This document shows, one piece after another, positions 1 to 5,571 of a stretch of DNA of 5,571 nucleotides. The notes beneath the pieces are model-generated. The model ran no database searches. It was not told the origin of the DNA and saw nothing but the letters and a program-made list of their open reading frames with translations. A program made the position numbers and the translations under genes. The DNA is from an uncultured bacterium (lineage in GTDB: Bacteria; Planctomycetota; UBA1135; GCA-002686595): the NCBI GenBank assembly GCA_913058555.1, contig CAJXRJ010000515.1:1-5571 (forward strand), in the 5' to 3' direction. Each line of letters begins with the position of its first letter. The stretch's first letter is position 1.

Positions 1-199
1 CGCCCGCCCTTGGGGCTGCCCACTGGGTTCTTCCGGCCTCGTCGATGATCCCGGTGAAGTTGGGCCCCGCAACAAAGAAGGCGTGGGCGACGGTCGCTTG
101 GGTTTCCGGCGAGGCTTGGTGGGACCCGCTCGCTTCAAGAAGGGGGGCCGGCGTCAGGCAAGCGAGGGCAGTGATCAGTGCGGTGGAGAGTCGGAGCAT
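1..199 (-). CDS. Secreted protein of unknown function, N-terminal part only (3' end beyond window)
   Basis: Reading the minus strand from an ATG at 199 gives an open frame of 66 codons with no stop to the window edge. The first ~23 residues look like a Sec signal peptide: MLRLSTALITALACLTPAP, with one early Arg, a hydrophobic core and a likely cleavage near LLEA-SG. After a Ser/Gln/Thr-rich stretch, the mature part begins with FFVAGPNFTGIIDEAGRTQW. This 'aGp.ftGiideaGk..W' pattern resembles the first blade of outer-surface or periplasmic beta-propeller-like proteins, in which a datum is written as 'x is a residue of the decision, D-x-x-G, W'. That comparison is from memory and weak. The gene is divergent from the lipoprotein gene, with 84 bp between the two starts. 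The start is chosen because it places the signal peptide at the N terminus. The reading frame and export signal are fairly secure; the function is unknown. Confidence 0.6.
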   Translation of the reverse strand, partial: MLRLSTALITALACLTPAPLLEASGSHQASPETQATVAHAFFVAGPNFTGIIDEAGRTQWAAPRAG

Positions 200-260
200 G
201 GGCCTAGCCTAGTTCCTGGGCCAAGGGATCGCGACTCGACCGGCCGTGACCGGGACGTGA

Positions 261-286
261 CATGCCGTCTCTTATGTTCAGGCATG
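261..286. repeat. Short inverted repeat in divergent intergenic region
   Basis: In the 84 bp between the two divergent start codons, CATGCC (261-266) is matched by its reverse complement GGCATG (281-286), with 14 nt between the arms. The right arm contains the ATG of the lipoprotein gene, so a hairpin or a bound protein here could affect its translation or transcription. Six-base arms can occur by chance. I see no convincing -35/-10 pair and no strong Shine-Dalgarno sequence in the interval. It also holds a small tandem CCTAGCCTAG at 203-212. Confidence 0.25.
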
Positions 287-1147
287 CGCGACGCCAAGAC
301 TTCGAGCCTCTTCCCCTTGCTGATTTTCCCGGTGGCCCTGATGGGATGTTCCCACAGGATTTCCACGGGAGGGTCATCGGAACAGCTCCACGACCAGTCA
401 GCTCCAGCGGCGGCGAGCGCGACCTCGCTCGCCGAGTCTACGGACGAGTGGCTGCGCGAAGGAACTTGGGTCCACTCGGGACCCAAGTCCATCCTCGGCC
501 GCGGGACCGACGTGATCTACCACTTCGAGCGCACCGACGACGCCTGGCTTCTCCACAGGGCCTCCATCCACTATCCCGCGATCGGGCGCGGTGAGCCGCA
601 CGCCAGCGCAAGGTCGACGGTCCATGCGGAGGCTGACGGGACATGGCTTCGCCTCCGCGGCGAGGCTGTGCGTGAGGCGTACACCTACCGGTTCGACAAG
701 GGGGCCCTGTTCCTTGGTACCCCGGTCGAAACCTCGCCCGGGTCCTGGCTTGTGGGCTCGACTTCCGTGACCACGGCCGGCGAGGGACTGACGAGAGAAT
801 GGCGCATCACATGCATGCTGGACCCCGCAACCCACAAGGAAGGGCCGGCGGTGTTCAGGGGCAGATCGCCGCGTAGTGAGTACCCCCAGACGTTCACCGT
901 GGAAGAGGAGCCAATCTATGGCACGGAGAGGTCTATTCTTTTCCGCCAGGCGTCCAAGAACGGCTGGAAGGACGCTGGGCGCCTGATCTGGCACCGCGAC
1001 GGAACCGTTCAGGTGGTCGGCAGTATCGCAAGCAGGCACTGGGGCGCAAAACTCACCTCGACCGACCCCAAGTCCCATCCGCTGCACGACCTCGACCACT
1101 GGCCTCCTCTGCAGCTGAGGGCAGCGGACGATGGGCCGATTCGATAG
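284..1147 (+). CDS. Putative lipoprotein of unknown function (287 aa)
   Basis: The protein starts with a type II signal peptide: Arg and Lys near the N terminus, a hydrophobic core (LFPLLIFPVALMG) and a lipobox LMGC at residues 19-22, so Cys22 would be lipidated. A Ser/Ala/Gln-rich linker (about 23-50) is typical of lipoproteins that extend from a membrane. The body (about 51-287) has alternating hydrophobic and polar residues with many Trp, Tyr and Thr, suggesting a beta-rich soluble domain. Examples are GTWVHSGPKSILG, DVIYHFERTDDAWLLHRASI and ADGTWLRLRG. No catalytic motif is recognised. The frame is open upstream to an ATG at 83, but the start at 284 is preferred because it puts the lipoprotein signal at the N terminus and avoids overlapping the opposite gene; an in-frame GTG at 257 is a less likely alternative. 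No good ribosome binding site is visible. Its link to the downstream enzyme genes is unclear. Confidence 0.7.
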   Translation: MRDAKTSSLFPLLIFPVALMGCSHRISTGGSSEQLHDQSAPAAASATSLAESTDEWLREGTWVHSGPKSILGRGTDVIYHFERTDDAWLLHRASIHYPAIGRGEPHASARSTVHAEADGTWLRLRGEAVREAYTYRFDKGALFLGTPVETSPGSWLVGSTSVTTAGEGLTREWRITCMLDPATHKEGPAVFRGRSPRSEYPQTFTVEEEPIYGTERSILFRQASKNGWKDAGRLIWHRDGTVQVVGSIASRHWGAKLTSTDPKSHPLHDLDHWPPLQLRAADDGPIR

Positions 1148-1242
1148 CGCCTGAGGCAAGCGCAGTCGCCTCCACAATGGTCAGAGACTCCCATGGGGCG
1201 AGGGCTGAATGGCGCTCAAGGAGGACGTCCACGGGACCCGCA

Positions 1243-1262
1243 CCCTAAACTAGGGGCACCCC
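1243..1262. promoter_or_regulatory. Palindromic element upstream of the adenylating enzyme gene
   Basis: The 148 bp gap between the lipoprotein stop (1147) and the ligase start (1296) has no gene. It contains CCCTA-AAC-TAGGG (1243-1255), a perfect inverted repeat with 5 bp arms, overlapping a second one, GGGG-CA-CCCC (1253-1262). This is the most AT-containing spot of the gap, and TAAACT (1246-1251) could be a -10 box, though no good -35 hexamer lies 16-18 bp upstream. It lies 34-53 nt before the ATG, a suitable place for an operator or the 5' end of the transcript. The assignment rests only on symmetry and position. Confidence 0.25.
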
Positions 1263-1295
1263 TCCCCACAGCCGTGGGACTGCCACTCGGCCCCC

Positions 1296-2708
1296 ATGCG
1301 TAGCCCATCTCCCCTCGTCGATCGAATCCTCTGCCATGCCGAGCGAGAACCCACGGGCTGCGCTGTGGCGAGCCGAACGGTGTTGTGGACCTACGCGGAG
1401 CTTTCGGAGCGCGTGCTTGACCATGCGTCCACCCTGGGCCGCACGGGCGTCGATCGTTCGAGCGTTCTGGGCATCGCATGCGCTGACGATATTGAGCATC
1501 TGCTCCTCTGCCTCGCCGCCGCCCACCTCGGGGCTACGACGTTGACCGTGCCAACCTTCGAGCCTGCGCAGCAGCGAAGGCGGCTCATGGAAAAGGCAGG
1601 GGTCCAACGGGTCGTGGGCGGTCCCGACGTTTGGGAGGACGTCCACGTCCCCGGGGAACGCGATGCCAGCCCGGTGCCCGGAGCCCCGGCAGGGCCAAAG
1701 TTCCTCTTTGCGACGTCCGGAACCACGGGCGAACCAAAGGTCGTCTGCCACCTCGACGCGGGCTTGGTGGACCAGGCGCCGAGGCATGTGGGCGCGAAGG
1801 AGCGGTTCGCATGCCTCGCGACGATGGAGCACAACTTCGCGAAACGGCACAGGCTTTACTGCGCCTCCCAGGGCGCCACGAACGTCTTCCTTGACGCGGC
1901 CCTCCCCACGCTGGTCGAAGCCTGCAAGGACCTTGAGCTCACGACCCTTCACCTGACGGCATTCCAAGCGCAGGAGCTCTTGGCGGCCCCGGGCGTAGGC
2001 GATCTTCGCAGCTTGCGCCTGAAGCTCGGCGGCTCCCACGTGCCCTCAGCCCTGCGCGAGGAGTTGCGCGCCTGCGTCACGAGCTCACTTCAGTGCGGAT
2101 ACGGCACCACCGAGACCGGCGCGATCTCCTTCACGGAAGCCAGCGATCACGGCCCCGGGGAAAGCGTCGGTACGGCGCTTCCCGGCATCGAGATCAAGGT
2201 CGCGGACGCCGAAGGGGCAAAGGCCACTCCAGGTGAACGGGGCGAAGTGCAGATTCGATGCAAGGGGATGTTCCTCGGCTACGTGGGCGATCCAGAACGA
2301 ACGGCGCAGCGGCTCCATGGCGAGTGGTTCCATACCGGAGACATCGGGCACCTGGACGCGGACGGGCGCCTGCATCTCGGCGGTCGATCCGACGACATGT
2401 TCGTTTTCAACACGATCAACATCTATCCCCAGGAGCTCGAGGCGCAGATCCGCCAGCACCCCTCCGTCCTCGATGCCGCGGTGGTCCCCCACGCTTCCCC
2501 GGTCCACGGCGACGTGCCAGTGGCCCTCGTGGTGGCGGGGGGCGGCGCTTCGCTGGACATGCGCGCCCTCAAGGCCTTCGTACGTGAGCGCACCGGCGTT
2601 CGCTGCCCCCGGCGTTTCACCGTGGTCGATCAGATCCCGCGCAACGAGTCCGGCAAGATCCTGCGCGCCAAGGCCCTGGCCCTCCTCGAACCGCCAACGG
2701 CGCGTTAG
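1296..2708 (+). CDS. AMP-forming acyl/aryl-acid adenylating enzyme (ANL superfamily ligase)
   Basis: This cytosolic enzyme would activate a carboxylic acid with ATP to an acyl-adenylate and pass it to CoA or a carrier-protein thiol. The ANL-family core motifs appear in order. The P-loop A3 is TSGTTGEPK (140-148). A5 is YGTTETG (269-275). A7 is HTGD (346-349), with D349 expected to bind the ribose. The hinge region A8 is GRSDDMFVFNTINIYPQELE (363-382), with R364 and D366. A10 is NESGKILR (450-457), with catalytic K454. At 470 aa it is a little shorter than the usual 500-550 aa, mainly at the N terminus. The frame begins at this ATG without a clear Shine-Dalgarno sequence. The next gene, which carries a carrier domain, starts 2 nt after the stop, so that domain is the likely acceptor. 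The NTINIYP hinge segment recalls benzoate-CoA-ligase-like and fatty-acyl-AMP-ligase-like members. Family is certain; the substrate (fatty, aromatic or amino acid) is not readable. Confidence 0.93.
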   Translation: MRSPSPLVDRILCHAEREPTGCAVASRTVLWTYAELSERVLDHASTLGRTGVDRSSVLGIACADDIEHLLLCLAAAHLGATTLTVPTFEPAQQRRRLMEKAGVQRVVGGPDVWEDVHVPGERDASPVPGAPAGPKFLFATSGTTGEPKVVCHLDAGLVDQAPRHVGAKERFACLATMEHNFAKRHRLYCASQGATNVFLDAALPTLVEACKDLELTTLHLTAFQAQELLAAPGVGDLRSLRLKLGGSHVPSALREELRACVTSSLQCGYGTTETGAISFTEASDHGPGESVGTALPGIEIKVADAEGAKATPGERGEVQIRCKGMFLGYVGDPERTAQRLHGEWFHTGDIGHLDADGRLHLGGRSDDMFVFNTINIYPQELEAQIRQHPSVLDAAVVPHASPVHGDVPVALVVAGGGASLDMRALKAFVRERTGVRCPRRFTVVDQIPRNESGKILRAKALALLEPPTAR

Positions 2709-2710
2709 AC

Positions 2711-3985
2711 ATGTCGGACGGCTCAATTCGATTGGTGATCGTCGATGTGCTATTGGACGCAGCGGCCACCGAGGACCTGGACTCCGAGAGAATCGAGTCC
2801 TTCACCCGGGGCGAAGACGACATCTCCTTCGAAGAGCTCAACCTCGACTCCATGCTTCGAATGGAGCTGATGGTGGCGGTGGAAATGGAGTTCAGCGTCA
2901 TCGTCTCGCCGCAGGAGTTCGCGAGGCTCGGGTCATTGGGCGAGCTCGCCTCCCACGTGACCCAGTCCTCGGCAGCGATGGACACCGCGCAGGCACCACC
3001 CAGGGAGGAGGAGGCCGCGCCGCACCCCATTCGACTCTTCCGCCGGGCTCTCCACGGGTGCCGGACCATCGCCCAGTTCCATCGATTGGTCTTTCACATG
3101 GAAGGCCGCCTCACTCCGGAAGAGGCGGCGACGTTCCAGGCGTGGCACCGCGACGGCAAGCTCCTCGGTGCAGGGTCACCCACGCGATACGGCGGGGCCG
3201 TAGCGGATTGGTTGGACGCCCTTCAACGATCCATGGCGTCCAGCGGGAGCCCGAGCCCCGAGCCCTTCACCTCCGAGCGCATTGCCCCCTCGGCGGTGCA
3301 CTTCCGCGGCCCGGGCGATCGCTCCTCCAAGACCCTCCTCATCGGCTTCTCCAACATCGGCAGCCGCATCGTCTTCGTGCCCACGGCGGTCCTTCTGCAA
3401 CACATCGACGCCCATCGCTTCGACGTTTTGATGATCTCCGATCCCCTGGCGAGCGCCTTTCGAACCGGCATTCCATTCATGGGCGGTAGCGTGACGGAGG
3501 TTGTTGACTGGGTTGCGAACCTCCCTTGGCTGAAGGACTATGACGGGCTGCGGGTGATGGGCGGAAGCGCAGGCGCGTACCCGGCGATGCTGGCCGGACG
3601 CCGGCTCTCCGCGGACCTGACGGTGGGCATCTCGGGGCGCTTCCCGAGCGAGCGACACCTCTGGACTCTCCTCAAGATGTACTTCCACTCCTGGGTCTCG
3701 TGGCTGCGTAACCGGAAGGCCCCTGTCCTGCTGGTGCACGGCACGGGCCGCCGGGGCGACGTGGCGTACGCACGCAGACTCACACGCCTGACAGGCGCCA
3801 GTCGACTTGCGGTCCACATGCCCGACCGAGCCGTCGAACACAACATCATGGAACCGATGGTCGCCCACGGTGAGCTGGCTCACTTCCTCGGTCGGACCAT
3901 CCTGGCGACCTCACTCGCCGGATTTACCCAGGCGGAATCGCTCAACGCCACCCTCACGTACCCGATCCCGCATCCACCGTCCTAG
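2711..3985 (+). CDS. Acyl carrier domain fused to alpha/beta-hydrolase (thioesterase-like)
   Basis: Residues about 1-86 form a carrier-protein domain: an acidic helical segment with ELNLDSMLRMEL (42-53), where S47 after Asp is the expected phosphopantetheine site, then the usual VEMEF...SPQEFARLGSLGELASHV helices. A Pro/Glu-rich linker (about 87-105) leads to a helical segment (about 105-180) that I do not recognise. Residues about 205-400 look like an alpha/beta-hydrolase: TLLIGFSNIGSR as first strand, the nucleophile elbow MGGSAGAYPA with S286, the late strand APVLLVHGTGRRGD with D350 as candidate acid, and VEHNIM with H377 as candidate base. The fusion suggests the protein carries a substrate and later releases it by hydrolysis or transfer. 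The start lies 2 nt after the ligase stop with no separate ribosome site, indicating translational coupling. Its stop codon overlaps that of the convergent methyltransferase gene. Carrier domain and nucleophile are convincing; the acid and base are inferred. Confidence 0.85.
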   Translation: MSDGSIRLVIVDVLLDAAATEDLDSERIESFTRGEDDISFEELNLDSMLRMELMVAVEMEFSVIVSPQEFARLGSLGELASHVTQSSAAMDTAQAPPREEEAAPHPIRLFRRALHGCRTIAQFHRLVFHMEGRLTPEEAATFQAWHRDGKLLGAGSPTRYGGAVADWLDALQRSMASSGSPSPEPFTSERIAPSAVHFRGPGDRSSKTLLIGFSNIGSRIVFVPTAVLLQHIDAHRFDVLMISDPLASAFRTGIPFMGGSVTEVVDWVANLPWLKDYDGLRVMGGSAGAYPAMLAGRRLSADLTVGISGRFPSERHLWTLLKMYFHSWVSWLRNRKAPVLLVHGTGRRGDVAYARRLTRLTGASRLAVHMPDRAVEHNIMEPMVAHGELAHFLGRTILATSLAGFTQAESLNATLTYPIPHPPS

Positions 3986-4755
3986 CGCGACACTCGGATC
4001 GCCACATGCAGCGGAAGGTCCGCCACGGGCCCGAAGAAACCGGTGTCCAGCTCCAGGTGCTCGGGAGTCACCGCTAGCTCGTGCACGTCCGGCATCCCCG
4101 AAAACCCCGCCGCGCGCAGGCCACTGAAGTAGTCGGAGAAGGTCTTGTGCACCATTTGCACGGGAAGGGCAGTTCCATCCCGGCGGTAGATCTCACCTTG
4201 GAATTGACGGTCGCGGCCTGAGAAGTAACCGGCGTCTCCCACGTCGAAGTAGAAGGGAGGCGCGTTCTCCTTCTGAATGAATGCGAGCGCCGGGTGAGGC
4301 ACGGAGAACAGGAAGGCCCCGCCTGGTCGAAGCACACGGTGCACCTCGCGGAAGGACTCCCCCATGGCCTCCGTCCCCACGTAGTTGTAGACAAACACCC
4401 CAAGCGCCAAATCGAAGCTCCCACTTGGGTCGGCCAACTGAGCCACGTCCCCCTGCCTGTAGACCACGCCTTGGCCGAGCGTCGCCTCCTGGGATTGGGC
4501 CAGCTCGACCATCTCCGGGGAAAGTTCCACGCCCGTCACGGAACCCGCACCGCGGCTCGCAAGCTCGCGTGAGCAGTACCCTTCACCGCAACCGAGATCG
4601 ATCACGTCCAACCCACGAACGTCATCGCAGAGCTCGAACATCGCTGGTCGCGCCGTGAAGTCGGACAGGCTCGACGGCTCGCGACGCTGCCAACGTGAGG
4701 CGTTCTCGTCGTAGAGTTTCCCTGTGTCGACGTCCGCTGTGTCTCCGCTGCTCAT
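3982..4755 (-). CDS. Class I SAM-dependent methyltransferase
   Basis: This is a 257-aa soluble methyltransferase of the Rossmann-fold Methyltransf_11/25 type. Motif I is VIDLGCGEGY (51-60), the acidic residue ending strand 2 is E77 in GVELSPEMVE, the next loop is QGDV (101-104), and FDLALGVFVYNYV (114-126) and RVLRPGGAFLFSVPHPA (140-156) complete the family core. The C-terminal ~100 residues, with several Phe and Tyr (APPFYFDVGDAGYFSG), probably form the substrate cap; the acceptor atom is not predictable. The frame is open to an ATG at 5085, but the start at 4755 is chosen because the N terminus then fits the family and the ATG overlaps the upstream stop as ATGA. The extended version would also overlap the oxidase gene by over 300 bp. 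AGAGGG lies 10 nt upstream. Its likely job is to methylate the product of the oxidase or the carrier-bound acid. Confidence 0.9.
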   Translation of the reverse strand: MSSGDTADVDTGKLYDENASRWQRREPSSLSDFTARPAMFELCDDVRGLDVIDLGCGEGYCSRELASRGAGSVTGVELSPEMVELAQSQEATLGQGVVYRQGDVAQLADPSGSFDLALGVFVYNYVGTEAMGESFREVHRVLRPGGAFLFSVPHPALAFIQKENAPPFYFDVGDAGYFSGRDRQFQGEIYRRDGTALPVQMVHKTFSDYFSGLRAAGFSGMPDVHELAVTPEHLELDTGFFGPVADLPLHVAIRVSR

Positions 4756-5516
4756 TGCGCCAGTGCCCTCTGGAGCATGACGTCCCAAAACGTGCTCCTT
4801 AGATTCAAGGAGGTCAACACACCGAAACGAAGGGCTTCCCGGTGGCTTCGATCTTCCGCGAGCTCCACGCTGATTCGTTTCATCTGATCCGCGTGGCCGT
4901 CGTCGCACTCCATGTGCAGGGTCAGGAACAGGAAGTCGTCGGGCGTCATCTCCGTGTGGGCCACAACCGCCTGATGCAGGTAGGCATAGACCCGCGACAC
5001 GATCATCTCCGTCGCGATCCCAATGGCACCAAGGCCAACGCCAGGATGCTGCGACCCGCACGTCTGTAGGAATTGATCCCGCCAAATCTGAACCGTGGCG
5101 CAGGGCCCATGCTCGGCGTCATAAGCCTCGTCGACACCCGCCGCCCGCCGGAAGCGTTGGAAGAGCTCCGTATGTGGGATGTTCTCTGGGTTCGCTGGGT
5201 CGCGGCCCTGCTCCTCGTGCAGGTTCTGGAGGATCATCTCCCGATGCACCGGATCTTCAAGCCGCTGGAGGACCGACTTCAGATAGCTGGGGAACGCCGC
5301 GCTGTAGAAGTAGTACTGATGGCAGTAGTCACGGATGGCCAGCTCCGGGTCTGGCAGGTCGCCCGCTGCGAGCCGCCGCAGGTAAGGATGATCCACGGCT
5401 GAATGGGCAAGGGCGTCTTGGCAAAGCGCCTCGACGAACGCCTCCGGGCTCCCCTGGTGCAGTCGCTCCCAAGAGTCAGCGCCCTGGGCAACTTCATTGG
5501 CTTGATGTAGGCGCAT
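4752..5516 (-). CDS. Heme-oxygenase-like di-metal oxidase/oxygenase (HDO; CADD/UndA/PqqC-like fold)
   Basis: The 254-aa protein is all-helical and shows the metal-ligand pattern of HDO proteins ('iron-containing redox enzyme'). The candidate ligands are E101 or E102 in NLHEEQG, H115 in IPHTELF, E170 in GAIGIATE, and H201, D205 and H208 in LHMECDDGH. The last set has the H-x3-D-x2-H spacing of CADD. The aromatic DYCHQYYFYSAAFPSYL (63-79) is the usual helix before the first Glu. Family members activate O2 at two irons (or Fe/Mn) and cleave, N-oxidise or decarboxylate small amino or fatty acids: UndA makes alkenes, BesC fragments chlorolysine and CADD makes p-aminobenzoate. This one's substrate is unknown. 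An in-frame TGA two codons upstream fixes this ATG as the earliest possible start. The stop overlaps the methyltransferase ATG (ATGA), so the two are likely cotranslated. Adapter sequence begins 10 nt upstream, so its promoter is not in view. Confidence 0.87.
   Translation of the reverse strand: MRLHQANEVAQGADSWERLHQGSPEAFVEALCQDALAHSAVDHPYLRRLAAGDLPDPELAIRDYCHQYYFYSAAFPSYLKSVLQRLEDPVHREMILQNLHEEQGRDPANPENIPHTELFQRFRRAAGVDEAYDAEHGPCATVQIWRDQFLQTCGSQHPGVGLGAIGIATEMIVSRVYAYLHQAVVAHTEMTPDDFLFLTLHMECDDGHADQMKRISVELAEDRSHREALRFGVLTSLNLRSTFWDVMLQRALAQ
4766..4771 (-). promoter_or_regulatory. Candidate ribosome binding site of the methyltransferase gene
   Basis: On the minus strand AGAGGG lies 10 nt before the ATG at 4755, inside the last codons of the oxidase gene. 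It supports that start over the upstream in-frame ATG at 5085. The spacing is a little long and the match is partial; the ATGA overlap would also allow reinitiation by ribosomes finishing the oxidase. Confidence 0.35.
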
Positions 5517-5526
5517 AGTTCAACGC

Positions 5527-5571
5527 CTGTCTCTTATACACATCTCCGAGCCCACGAGACTAGGCATGATC
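5527..5571 (+). other. Illumina Nextera adapter and i7 index (sequencing artefact, not genomic)
   Basis: The final 45 bases match the Nextera read-through structure from memory. CTGTCTCTTATACACATCT (5527-5545) is the Tn5 mosaic end, CCGAGCCCACGAGAC (5546-5560) completes the read 2 transposase adapter, TAGGCATG (5561-5568) equals Nextera i7 index N706, and ATC (5569-5571) is the start of the P7 arm. The genomic sequence therefore ends at 5526. It should not be read as a transposon end or insertion sequence in the organism, although the mosaic end is Tn5-derived. Confidence 0.97.

Noticed and set aside
83..283. N-terminal extension of the lipoprotein frame from an ATG at 83
   Set aside because: It would bury the lipoprotein signal peptide 67 residues inside the protein and overlap the antisense secreted-protein gene. 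Its composition (Gly, Arg, Pro rich) looks like out-of-frame translation.
1153..1172. Possible terminator hairpin after the lipoprotein gene (GAGGC / GCCTC, 10 nt loop)
   Set aside because: The stem is only 5 bp, the loop is long and no T-run follows.
398..1177. Minus-strand open frame of 259 codons opposite the lipoprotein gene
   Set aside because: No domain or signal is visible and it is antisense to a frame with a clear lipobox. The lipoprotein lacks known homologues to me, so this is less certain than the other shadow frames.
1245..2039. Minus-strand open frame of 264 codons within the ligase gene
   Set aside because: It is a shadow frame opposite the ligase with no recognisable motif; stop codons are rare on the opposite strand of GC-rich genes.
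2233..3489. Plus-strand open frame of 418 codons spanning the ligase/carrier junction
   Set aside because: It overlaps two genes with clear motifs in other frames, and its product is dominated by Arg, Pro and Ser, as expected for a shifted frame in GC-rich coding DNA.
4756..5085. N-terminal extension of the methyltransferase frame from an ATG at 5085
   Set aside because: The extra 110 residues are antisense-free but out of frame with the oxidase they overlap, are Gly/Arg rich without fold signals, and the ATGA overlap with AGAGGG upstream marks 4755 as the start.
5527..5545. Tn5-like mosaic end as evidence of a transposon
   Set aside because: The following bases are the Nextera adapter arm and an i7 index, so this is library adapter sequence.

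Overview
The window is a 5.5 kb GC-rich bacterial fragment (GC roughly mid-60s % by eye, strong G/C bias at third codon positions). A lipobox-type lipoprotein signal suggests a Gram-negative-type cell; I cannot name a genus. The last 45 bases (5527-5571) are not genomic. They are an Illumina Nextera transposase/i7 adapter, so the contig is an untrimmed shotgun assembly and the biological sequence stops at 5526.

Left part (1-1295): a divergent pair. A partial minus-strand gene (1-199) encodes the start of a secreted protein and runs off the left edge. A plus-strand gene (284-1147) encodes a putative lipoprotein of unknown function. The 84 bp between them hold a short inverted repeat that includes the lipoprotein start codon. 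A 148 bp gap (1148-1295) with a small palindrome follows.

Right part (1296-5526): four tightly packed genes form two convergent pairs that look like a compact biosynthetic cassette. On the plus strand, a 470-aa acyl/aryl-adenylating enzyme is followed 2 nt later by a 424-aa fusion of an N-terminal carrier-protein domain (LDS motif) and a C-terminal alpha/beta-hydrolase (GGSAG motif). On the minus strand, a heme-oxygenase-like di-metal oxidase/oxygenase (HDO; CADD/UndA/PqqC-like fold) overlaps a class I SAM methyltransferase by ATGA. The two pairs meet at one CTAG, which supplies the stop codon of both the hydrolase and the methyltransferase.

Inferred working model: the ligase activates a carboxylic acid and loads it on the carrier domain in trans; the HDO enzyme oxidises or fragments it; the methyltransferase methylates it; the hydrolase domain releases the product. 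Order, substrate and product cannot be read from the sequence. The adapter begins 10 nt upstream of the HDO start codon, so further cassette genes may lie beyond this contig end.
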